Assembly (NCBI RefSeq): GCF_002440635.1
Contig: NZ_DJUW01000020.1
Span: 1-11,301 of the forward strand
Origin: Novosphingobium sp. UBA6272
Lineage (GTDB): Bacteria > Pseudomonadota > Alphaproteobacteria > Sphingomonadales > Sphingomonadaceae
Length of the DNA stretch: 11,301 nucleotides
Reading direction: 5' to 3'
This document shows positions 1 to 5,459 of the stretch, piece by piece. The notes below the pieces were generated by a model, which ran no database searches, had not been told where the DNA came from, and worked only from the letters and a program-made list of their open reading frames with translations. The translations under genes and the position numbers were made by a program. Each line of letters opens with the position of its first letter. The stretch's first letter is position 1.

Positions 1-8
1 CGCAATGA

Positions 9-956
9 GTCCTGAGCCTAGGTGTCATTCAGCTGCAACAAAACCACGTTGAGCTGGCACAGAACAATCTGAGCACGGCTATCGCAATCAAGCGCAAGTC
101 GATCCGGCTCACAGACCGTACGCACACCGGCTGGTTCGATTTTGCCATTGCCCTGTCGTGGACGGCCCAGGCTGAAGAGCGGCTGGGAAATGTCGCTGCG
201 GCGCAGAATTTGAGAGCGGAAGAGCAGGACATCTATCGACGCATGCTGGCCGATGATCCGGACGATCAGTTAGTGACCTCAACCTTGACTGTCAGTCGCT
301 TCAAGCAGGCTGAAGCCATGCTGCTGCAAGGCGAAACCGACAAAGCGTTCAGCATTGCGCGTGAGGCTGATTCAAGAGCGGCCAAGTCATTCCAAACCGA
401 CCCTGCAGACCCCATTTTGTTGGAAGATGCTGCCAACGCGGCAACGATCCTGGCGAAGGCCGCCCTTCAGAGCGGCAACCTCGTGCAGGCTGGAACTGCG
501 GCGGATCGGGCGTTGGCTCTTTCGGAGCGTTTGGCCGCCGTTGATCGATCGATCCCGAAATGGAATGGAGTTATGCTAGGGCAAGCGCGCCTACTTGCTT
601 ATACAATACGAGCGCGGCGTGCCTCGGGCCAAGCCTGCCGAAGGGCACTTGCCCCGGTTGAGTCCGAATCAATCCGGCTCGACGCGCTTTTTTCCGCCGA
701 CAGAAGCAATCTGAAGTTGGGCTTGGTAACCGCGCGAAGTCAGATCATGCGCGCCGACCTGAGCGCGCTGTCAGGGGACTTCACCACCGCCGAAGCCGGC
801 TGGCGCAAGGCCGCAGCGACCTTGACCTCTGCCTACAGAACGGGTGGTCCGATCAGGGATCCGGCCGGACTGCGGTTGATGGAGCAGATTCAGCAGCGGC
901 AAAGCATGCCACGCGCGGCATTTCTTGTCGGTACCAGCGCAGGAATCTGCCGGTAG
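9..956 (+). CDS. TPR protein, C-terminal part; 5' end interrupted or outside the window
   Basis: The frame is open from position 9 to the TAG at 954-956 (315 codons). The protein is almost wholly helical with TPR-like repeats: near its beginning LGVIQLQQN is followed by a helix of the LAQNNLSTAIAIK type, and later come QAEAMLLQGETDKAFSIA, AALQSGNLVQAGTAADRAL and LSALSGDFTTAEAGWRKAA. I see no catalytic motif, so it looks like the C-terminal repeat region of a larger protein, for example a winged-helix or TIR protein with TPRs; that assignment is a guess. The frame has no ATG or GTG start; the first standard start is a TTG at 210, which would cut off clear TPR sequence. A TGA at 6-8 lies directly before the open frame, so the gene is either disrupted by a nonsense or frameshift change near its visible start, or is a remnant. 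Base composition is less GC-rich than the genes after 3588. Confidence 0.6.
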   Translation, partial: VLSLGVIQLQQNHVELAQNNLSTAIAIKRKSIRLTDRTHTGWFDFAIALSWTAQAEERLGNVAAAQNLRAEEQDIYRRMLADDPDDQLVTSTLTVSRFKQAEAMLLQGETDKAFSIAREADSRAAKSFQTDPADPILLEDAANAATILAKAALQSGNLVQAGTAADRALALSERLAAVDRSIPKWNGVMLGQARLLAYTIRARRASGQACRRALAPVESESIRLDALFSADRSNLKLGLVTARSQIMRADLSALSGDFTTAEAGWRKAAATLTSAYRTGGPIRDPAGLRLMEQIQQRQSMPRAAFLVGTSAGICR

Positions 957-971
957 CGTCTTTCAGGTTTA

Positions 972-1000
972 GAGCGGTGTGCGTTTGATATGAACCACTC
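972..1000. repeat. Small inverted repeat just after the TPR gene
   Basis: GAGCGGT (972-978) and ACCACTC (994-1000) can pair over 7 bp on the minus-strand reading (GAGTGGT with ACCGCTC, one G-T wobble), with a 15-nt loop. It lies 15 bp after the TAG of the TPR gene. No T-run follows on the plus strand, so it is not a typical intrinsic terminator; it may be part of the intergenic repeat element next to it. Confidence 0.3.
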
Positions 1001-1018
1001 CGCCCCAAAACCCGATCA

Positions 1019-1103
1019 TCCTGAGCCTGTCGAAGGATTGTTCTTTTCTTCGTGCGCCGTGCGCAACCGATTGGAGAAAAACGATCCTTCGACAAGCTTA
1101 GGA
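1019..1103. repeat. REP-like intergenic hairpin, CCTGAGCYTGTCGAAGGA family
   Basis: Left arm TCCTGAGCCTGTCGAAGGAT (1019-1038) and right arm ATCCTTCGACAAGCTTAGGA (1084-1103) are inverted copies matching at 18 of 20 positions. The 45-bp spacer continues the pairing: TTGTTCTTTTCTT on the left faces GAGAAAAACGAT on the right, and the tip holds the small palindrome TGCGC-CGT-GCGCA. The whole element can fold into one long hairpin. From general knowledge this sequence is a dispersed intergenic repeat, very common in sphingomonads and some other high-GC bacteria, and is often mistranslated in databases as peptides such as HPEPVEG or ILRQAQDD. No coding function is proposed; it may act as a bidirectional transcription or mRNA end. 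Confidence 0.8.
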
Positions 1104-1155
1104 CAGTCGGGCTTGGGGATTAGGATTTTTCACAATTCAAGCGTTTTGCTTTGGA

Positions 1156-1329
1156 TCAGCCATGCCGGTGAAGTATCGCATCGAGCCATAGCCAGAACGA
1201 CGAATCGATCGACGAACCGCTCGAAGCAATAGATGGCTTGATCACAACACTGGTATGACCCGCCTGCGCCGGAACAGCATAGGAGAACACCGAAATTGCC
1301 GCGACTGCAGCAAGCATTTTATGTTTCAT
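1156..1329 (-). CDS. Secreted microprotein of unknown function (57 aa)
   Basis: A 57-residue frame. The N-terminus MKHKMLAAVAAISVFSYAVP is a classical Sec signal peptide: a positive n-region, a hydrophobic core (residues 5-19), and AQA at 21-23 before Gly24, a good signal peptidase I site. The mature peptide would be about 34 residues: it opens GHTSVVIKPSIASSG, carries a Ser-rich stretch and then FWLWLDAIL, and ends HRHG. Start choice: GGGAGA (1341-1336) lies 6 nt before the ATG at 1329; an ATG directly upstream at 1332 would give 58 residues but only a 3-nt spacing. The two paralogs upstream use the same GGGAGA-N6-ATG arrangement. It lies on the same strand as the 1463-2254 gene, about 130 bp downstream and beyond a hairpin. 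A TTGACG at 1395-1390 could be a -35 element, but I see no convincing -10. I do not recognise a family; it could be an envelope peptide or a secreted factor. Confidence 0.65.
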   Translation of the reverse strand: MKHKMLAAVAAISVFSYAVPAQAGHTSVVIKPSIASSGSSIDSSFWLWLDAILHRHG

Positions 1330-1416
1330 CATCCATCTCCCACTATTATTGATACAGGAACGGACGATGGATTAATGAAATGCTTTTGGCGTCAAGTATG
1401 GGATGAGAAGAAGTTT

Positions 1417-1449
1417 GGAGACGTTCCAATTCAGATTCGAACCGCCTCC
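1417..1449 (-). terminator. Candidate terminator hairpin after the first paralog
   Basis: On the minus strand GGAGGCGGTTC (1449-1439) pairs with GAACGTCTCC (1426-1417) in a 10-bp stem with one bulge and one G-T pair, loop of 12 nt, starting 13 bp after the TGA of the 1463-2254 gene. It is followed by AAACTTCTTCTC, a weak pyrimidine tract and not a clean T-run. A plausible but imperfect intrinsic terminator. Confidence 0.4.
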
Positions 1450-1462
1450 AGACATCGTTCAA

Positions 1463-2254
1463 TCAACCCGGGCGTATCATAACGCTAGCGTGGGTCATCG
1501 GATCTGGCCGCTCGTTGAACACAATGGTTTGCGTGGCGGTGCGGTTCGATTCGTTTTTGTACTCCAGAACAAGGCCTTGGTAGCTGGCATTGTTCTGATA
1601 GCCCTTTGCATCCTCAAGGATCTTGACGATCTGGTAGTGGGCTTCCTTGAGCGGCGGGTTGATGAAATGACCCGGCTCACCCAGGATCACTACGCTGACT
1701 GGCTTGCTGGCGGGTGTGCTCTTGGGGATTGTGACCGTGACCGGATCGGTTCCTGTGCAGACTTTTTGAAGGTCGGCTCCACTCATCGGGGTCATGGTCG
1801 TGCCCTTGAGCAGGAAGCCGTCGGTGCACTTTGCCGGAATCGATTCTGTATCGATCATCAGGATACAGCCCGATTCGGCATAGACCTGGGCGATGTCCGA
1901 TGCTTCGGTGCTCATCATCGGCAGCAGGGTGGTGTGAAAAGATACGACTGTCCCGTCAACCGACGAACAGTACCCACCAGTGATCTCAACGCTTTGCGGC
2001 CAATTCTGTGTGCCGATCATCTTGCCAGCAGCGCCTAGATAAATTGGCAGGTTGGGAGCGATGGCGTGTTGACCGGAAATTTCGAAACACGAGGTGTTTC
2101 GGCCCGGCACCCCTTTGCCGTCTGCCCAGTAACCCGACACCTCGAATGCGATCCCGTTGACGGTCAGGGTGCCTGCCATCGGCCCAAGGTTTCCGGCGCT
2201 GGTCTGAAGGATGATGTTGCCATCAACGCTTTCCAGGTTCCAATTCAATCTCAT
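1463..2254 (-). CDS. Unrecognised beta-rich protein, tandem paralog A (263 aa)
   Basis: I do not recognise this family. It is a paralog of the gene at 2580-3341, with shared blocks along its whole length: VPGRN (residues 49-53), FEISGQ (57-62), NWPQSVEITGGYCSSVDG (84-101), TLLP (109-112), SGCI (128-131), TGTDPVTVTIP (167-177), HFINPPLKEAH (196-206) and the C-terminus THASVMIRPG (254-263). The N-terminal 110 residues look like short beta strands separated by Gly/Asn turns; the part around PPLKEAHYQIVKILED is the only clear helix. There is no signal peptide or membrane segment, so a cytoplasmic or non-classically exported protein is likely. Start: GGGAGA (2266-2261) lies 6 nt before the ATG at 2254, the same as in paralog B. 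The frame stays open upstream to an ATG at 2389 (308 aa), so a longer N-terminus cannot be excluded. This copy is clearly less GC-rich than paralog B. It is followed by a hairpin and preceded by its own copy of the TTCAG boxes. Confidence 0.8.
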   Translation of the reverse strand: MRLNWNLESVDGNIILQTSAGNLGPMAGTLTVNGIAFEVSGYWADGKGVPGRNTSCFEISGQHAIAPNLPIYLGAAGKMIGTQNWPQSVEITGGYCSSVDGTVVSFHTTLLPMMSTEASDIAQVYAESGCILMIDTESIPAKCTDGFLLKGTTMTPMSGADLQKVCTGTDPVTVTIPKSTPASKPVSVVILGEPGHFINPPLKEAHYQIVKILEDAKGYQNNASYQGLVLEYKNESNRTATQTIVFNERPDPMTHASVMIRPG

Positions 2255-2470
2255 TTGAAGTCTCCCATATGCGTGTTCGCCGGGTTTCAAGTGACGAAGG
2301 CTGGACAAGAAGGACGCCGGGCCGATCGAATTGCCTGGTCTGCCCCGCGCGTGAAACCGGAGCGGTGAATTCGTCAGTCCCGATTCCATGGAGGAACTCT
2401 ACGCCACAACTGGCCTGCGGTCCTTGGCCAAATACTGAACTTTCCTGAAGTCTGTCGGGCCACAGCTGAA
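2255..2470 (-). repeat. Duplicated 5' leader and promoter region, copy A
   Basis: The DNA upstream of paralog A aligns with that upstream of paralog B (3342-3524). Shared blocks, read on the minus strand, are the TTCAG boxes, then 6 nt and GCCAAGG, then exactly 30 nt and CCATGG, then CGGGACTGACGAATTC, then GCGCGGGGCAGACCA, and finally ATGGGAGA as the Shine-Dalgarno region. The stretch from the boxes to the GCGCGGGGCAG block aligns without gaps. Copy A is 33 bp longer near the gene. The duplication therefore carried the regulatory region along with the gene. Confidence 0.7.
2435..2470 (-). promoter_or_regulatory. Phased TTCAG boxes upstream of paralog A
   Basis: On the minus strand TTCAG occurs at 2470-2466, 2449-2445 and 2439-2435, giving TTCAG-N16-TTCAG-N5-TTCAG (starts 21 and 10 bp apart). 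The same array with identical spacing stands upstream of paralog B, although the N16 spacers agree at only about 7 of 16 positions. Repeats in phase with the DNA helix are typical operators of OmpR/PhoB/CadC-type winged-helix proteins. Which regulator binds is inference. Confidence 0.5.
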
Positions 2471-2526
2471 GTGATCGCGTAGGGCCGGTCAGGAAGTGCA
2501 GTCCCGGCTCCAAACCCGCAGCCGAA

Positions 2527-2562
2527 AGCCCGCGCTGGCCTGAACAAAAGGCAGCGCGGGCT
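2527..2562 (-). terminator. Terminator hairpin after paralog B
   Basis: AGCCCGCGCTG (2527-2537) and CAGCGCGGGCT (2552-2562) form a perfect 11-bp GC-rich stem with a 14-nt loop; outer GCCG/CGGC bases may extend it past a small bulge. It begins 17 bp after the TAG of the 2580-3341 gene, and on the minus strand is followed by a short TTTC. This is a good candidate intrinsic terminator separating the transcription of paralog B from that of paralog A. Confidence 0.6.
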
Positions 2563-2579
2563 CGGCTGGCCGATTGGGC

Positions 2580-3341
2580 CTAGCCCGGCCGGATCATCAC
2601 ACTCGCATGGGTCCGATCCCGGCCATGGTTGAAAGTAATGACCTGGGTCTGCGAGCGGCCCACGCCGGTCCAGCCATTGTAGTACTGCAGCACCAGCCCG
2701 ACCGTGTTGCCCGGGGCCTGACCGGTCGAATCGAACAGTACCTTGGCAATCTGGTGGTGCGCTTCCTTGAGCGGCGGGTTGGCGAAGTGATCGGCGGGGG
2801 CGCCGAAGACGATGCAGACCGGGCTGCCATCGGGCGCTGCGGCCGGAATGTTGATCGTGATCGGACCGGTTCCGGTCAAAATCCCTGCAGTCGAAACCGA
2901 CTGTCCGCCGATATAGCAGGCTGTGCAGGTCAATGTATCGGTTGATGCATCCAGCACTATGATGCAGCCCGATTGGCCATAGGCCTGGCTGACATAACCG
3001 GGGGCATCGAGCGCCACGGGCAGCAGCGTCTGGTTGAAGGCATTGACCACCCCGTCGGTCACCGAACAGGCCGCGCCACCGATCTGGACGGCGAAGGGCC
3101 AATCGCCGGGGCCGGACATGTTCCCCGCCGCAGCGATAAAGTGCGAATCCACGTTCGGGGCCTGGCCCGAGACTTCGAAGGCCGAGAAGTTGCGGCCCGG
3201 CACCGAGCCGGAAGCGGCCCAGCGCCCGGAGATACCGTAGCTCTCGCCGCTCTTGACCATCGAGCCGCTGACGCCGCCATCGCCATCGACGTTGAAGTTG
3301 ATTGAAACCGTGCCATCAAGGCTGCTCAGAATCCAAGGCAT
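2580..3341 (-). CDS. Unrecognised beta-rich protein, tandem paralog B (253 aa)
   Basis: This is the second member of the unknown family, sharing with paralog A the blocks SVPGRN (46-51), FEVSGQ (55-60), DWPFAVQIGG (80-89), TLLP (105-108), SGCI (124-127), TGTGPITINIP (156-166), HFANPPLKEAHHQIAKVL (185-202) and THASVMIRPG (244-253). The N-terminal half alternates beta strands and Gly-rich turns, superficially like a small beta-barrel such as avidin or a lipocalin, but I see no diagnostic motif. There are several Cys (92, 126, 139, 142, 176), mostly not shared with paralog A. No signal peptide or membrane helix is visible. Start: GGGAGA (3353-3348) lies 6 nt before the ATG at 3341; the open frame continues to ATGs at 3443 and 3539, so an extended form is possible. 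It is transcribed away from the CadC-like regulator at 3588 across a 246-bp shared control region, and ends at a strong hairpin. It is GC-rich like the regulator, unlike paralog A. Confidence 0.82.
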   Translation of the reverse strand: MPWILSSLDGTVSINFNVDGDGGVSGSMVKSGESYGISGRWAASGSVPGRNFSAFEVSGQAPNVDSHFIAAAGNMSGPGDWPFAVQIGGAACSVTDGVVNAFNQTLLPVALDAPGYVSQAYGQSGCIIVLDASTDTLTCTACYIGGQSVSTAGILTGTGPITINIPAAAPDGSPVCIVFGAPADHFANPPLKEAHHQIAKVLFDSTGQAPGNTVGLVLQYYNGWTGVGRSQTQVITFNHGRDRTHASVMIRPG

Positions 3342-3524
3342 AGCAATTCTCCCATTTGGTTGAGGTGGCGCGGGACAGGTCGGGTCGCTTGGCCTGCCCC
3401 GCGCCTGGCACCGAGGCTGCGAATTCGCCAGTCCCGGTGCCATGGCGCAGCTATGGCCGCTCGCGCGGCGCAAAGCCTTGGCGCGAACCTGAAGTTTCCT
3501 GAATCTTGCCCGACCAAGTCTGAA
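3342..3524 (-). repeat. Duplicated 5' leader and promoter region, copy B
   Basis: This is the counterpart of 2255-2470: the TTCAG boxes, GCCAAGG 6 nt after them, CCATGG 30 nt later, CGGGACTGGCGAATTC, GCGCGGGGCAGGCCA, and ATGGGAGA before the start codon of paralog B. It lies in the divergent region shared with the winged-helix/TPR gene at 3588, so a regulator bound here could act on both genes. Confidence 0.7.
3489..3524 (-). promoter_or_regulatory. Phased TTCAG boxes between paralog B and the CadC-like regulator
   Basis: On the minus strand TTCAG occurs at 3524-3520, 3503-3499 and 3493-3489, with exactly the spacing seen upstream of paralog A (21 and 10 bp). The array is 148 bp before the ATG of paralog B and 64 bp before the ATG of the divergent regulator gene, a position suited to control of paralog B and autoregulation. 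A fourth TTCAG at 3606-3610 on the plus strand inside the regulator gene may be chance. Confidence 0.5.
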
Positions 3525-3587
3525 TGGACGGGCTGCCATCTATGCATTAGGCCCTAGCCGTCTGCTGGGTCGCGCCGGGGGGCATGA

Positions 3588-5417
3588 ATGGGAGATTCTG
3601 CGCAGTTCAGAATTGGCCGCCTGGTTCTCCAGTCAGGGCGCCAGCTACTCGACCAAGGTCAACGTGTGCCGCTGGGATCGAAAGCGCTCGCACTGCTTTC
3701 CGCGCTGGCCGAAGCGCGCGGACAGATGGTGACCAAGGACGAGCTAATGGAAGCGGTCTGGCCCGGCGTGGTGGTCGAGGAGAACGCGATCCAGGTCCAC
3801 ATCGCCGCACTGCGCAAGGCGATGGGTGCTGAAGCCCCGCGGCTGACCACGATCCGGGGTTTGGGTTACCGGCTCGAAATGGGCCCGTCTGCCGCTGAGC
3901 CGATTATCGCGCCGGATCATCCCGCCGGGCAGATCGTGCTGGCCGTGCTGCCGTTCGACAACCTTTCCAGCGATAGCGAGCTGGCCTATTTCTGCGACGG
4001 GGTTTCGGAAGATATCCTGACCCGGATCACCCGCCACGCGCGCCTGACCGCGATCGGCCGCACCTCCAGCTTTCAATTCCGCGGGAGCGACAAGGCGCAG
4101 GCCGCCGCCAGTCTCAAAGCCAGCCACTTGCTCGATGGTTCGATCCAGCGCGCGGGCGGACGGATCCGGGTTTCAGCGCACCTTATCGACTGCGCCAATC
4201 AGACCAGCCTGTGGTCGCAGCGGTTCGACCGCAGCCTTGAAGACATCTTCGCGGTGCAGGACGAGATCGCCGAAGCAATCGCCCAGGCGCTCGAGCTGGA
4301 ATTTGCCGCCGACGAGCTCGCTCCCGTCGACCCCGCGATCTACGACCTTTACCTGCGCGCCAAGGAACGGGTGTCCAATCCGCAGGCGATGGAACGCAAC
4401 CTTGCAAGCCTTGAGCAGGTCACCCGCAAGGCCCCCGATTTCGGACCGGGCTGGGCCACACTGGCCTATCGCCGCGCCGAACTGATGATGCATTGCCCCT
4501 ATGACCGGCGCGGCGAATTCCGCCGCAAGGTCGATGCCGAACGCAATCGCTGCGACGAGCTCGATCCCGGGCACCCCGATCTGCTGGCCGCCCGCTGGGT
4601 GCTGTCGCCGCCGTTCGGCGCGCTGGCCGAACAAGAGGCACTGCTGGCAACCGGAGCAGCGATCAATCCCGATTTCGTCGACCTTTTGACCACGCGGGCC
4701 TATTTCCTCGAATGCGCCGGGCGCAGCGCAGAAGCGGCAGAGGAAGCCGCCCGCGCTGCCCGGCTCGATTCGCTCAACCCTTTTGCTATGGGTCTGTTGG
4801 GCCAGGCACTGTGGTTTGCCGGGCAGTATGACCGCGCCATCGCTACGCTGGAATTTGTTCGCAACAAATGGCCAGACAGCCACCACAGCGTGGCGGTGCT
4901 GATCCAGGCCTATGTCCACCGGCAGGACTGGCAGACGGTAGAGCGGCTCACCGACCCGGTGCGGCTGGCGGTCCATCCCCTGCGCGAACATGTCGGCGTG
5001 GTGGCCTTCGCGCGGGTGATGAAAAGCAGCGATCCGCGCCATCGCCGCGCCATGTTCGATATGATCGCCAAGCGCGCCGAGGCATCCGGCTGCATCGATC
5101 CGCAAGTCGGGGTGGTTGCCGCCGAGCTGGGCTTTGTCGATGATACTTTCGATCTGCTGGCACGCAGCCGGTTCGGTCCCTGCGGCGGTCCGCATGACGT
5201 GTTGGGCACCCATGCCTATCGCACCCTGCTGCTGTTCCCTCATGCCTACCAGGTGCTCCGGTCCGATCCGCGTTTCGTTTCAGTCTGCGCAAGGCTGGGA
5301 CTGGTGCGCTATTGGCTGCAAAGCGGGCACTGGCCCGATTGCGTCGACCAGGTACCCTATGATTTCCGCGCCGAGTGCCAGCGCTCCGCCGATGTTCCGG
5401 TCGATCGCTGGCTCTGA
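3588..5417 (+). CDS. CadC/ToxR-type winged-helix regulator with TolB-like and TPR domains
   Basis: 609 residues. Residues 5-97 are an OmpR/CadC-type winged-helix DNA-binding domain: KALALLSALAEARGQMVTKD, then ELMEAVWPG and VVVEENAIQVHIAALRKAMG (recognition-helix region), and TTIRGLGYRL as the C-terminal wing. Residues 117-235 resemble the TolB/FlgO-like domain often found in this group (VLAVLPFDNLSSDSE, GVSEDILTRI, LLDGSIQRAGGRIRVSAHLI, LWSQRFDRSLEDIFAVQDEI). The rest (about 247-570) is TPR solenoid. No transmembrane helix separates the domains, unlike classical CadC/ToxR, so it is probably a cytoplasmic one-component regulator; no phosphoacceptor domain is present. Start: ATG at 3588 with a G-run (3577-3582) 5 nt upstream. 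It is divergent from paralog B, with phased TTCAG boxes between them, so it is the natural candidate for their regulator. The signal it senses cannot be read from the sequence. Confidence 0.88.
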   Translation: MGDSAQFRIGRLVLQSGRQLLDQGQRVPLGSKALALLSALAEARGQMVTKDELMEAVWPGVVVEENAIQVHIAALRKAMGAEAPRLTTIRGLGYRLEMGPSAAEPIIAPDHPAGQIVLAVLPFDNLSSDSELAYFCDGVSEDILTRITRHARLTAIGRTSSFQFRGSDKAQAAASLKASHLLDGSIQRAGGRIRVSAHLIDCANQTSLWSQRFDRSLEDIFAVQDEIAEAIAQALELEFAADELAPVDPAIYDLYLRAKERVSNPQAMERNLASLEQVTRKAPDFGPGWATLAYRRAELMMHCPYDRRGEFRRKVDAERNRCDELDPGHPDLLAARWVLSPPFGALAEQEALLATGAAINPDFVDLLTTRAYFLECAGRSAEAAEEAARAARLDSLNPFAMGLLGQALWFAGQYDRAIATLEFVRNKWPDSHHSVAVLIQAYVHRQDWQTVERLTDPVRLAVHPLREHVGVVAFARVMKSSDPRHRRAMFDMIAKRAEASGCIDPQVGVVAAELGFVDDTFDLLARSRFGPCGGPHDVLGTHAYRTLLLFPHAYQVLRSDPRFVSVCARLGLVRYWLQSGHWPDCVDQVPYDFRAECQRSADVPVDRWL

Positions 5418-5459
5418 TGCACCTTCCCCGAACGGGCCTTCTGCCCTAGGGGCGCGGAC

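Noticed and set aside
853..1095. 80-codon minus-strand frame across the end of the TPR gene
   Set aside because: Contains ILRQAQDD, the known mistranslation of the same dispersed repeat, and has no supporting ribosome site.
990..1232. 80-codon plus-strand frame after the TPR gene
   Set aside because: It runs through the REP-like hairpin and gives the typical spurious peptides HPEPVEG and DPSTSLG; it also overlaps the microprotein gene antisense.
1463..3341. Possible avidin or lipocalin identity of the paralogs
   Set aside because: Only a general strand/turn pattern supports it; no diagnostic residues could be matched by eye, so no name was assigned.
4173..5243. 356-codon open frame on the minus strand
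   Set aside because: Antisense shadow of the TPR part of the regulator gene.
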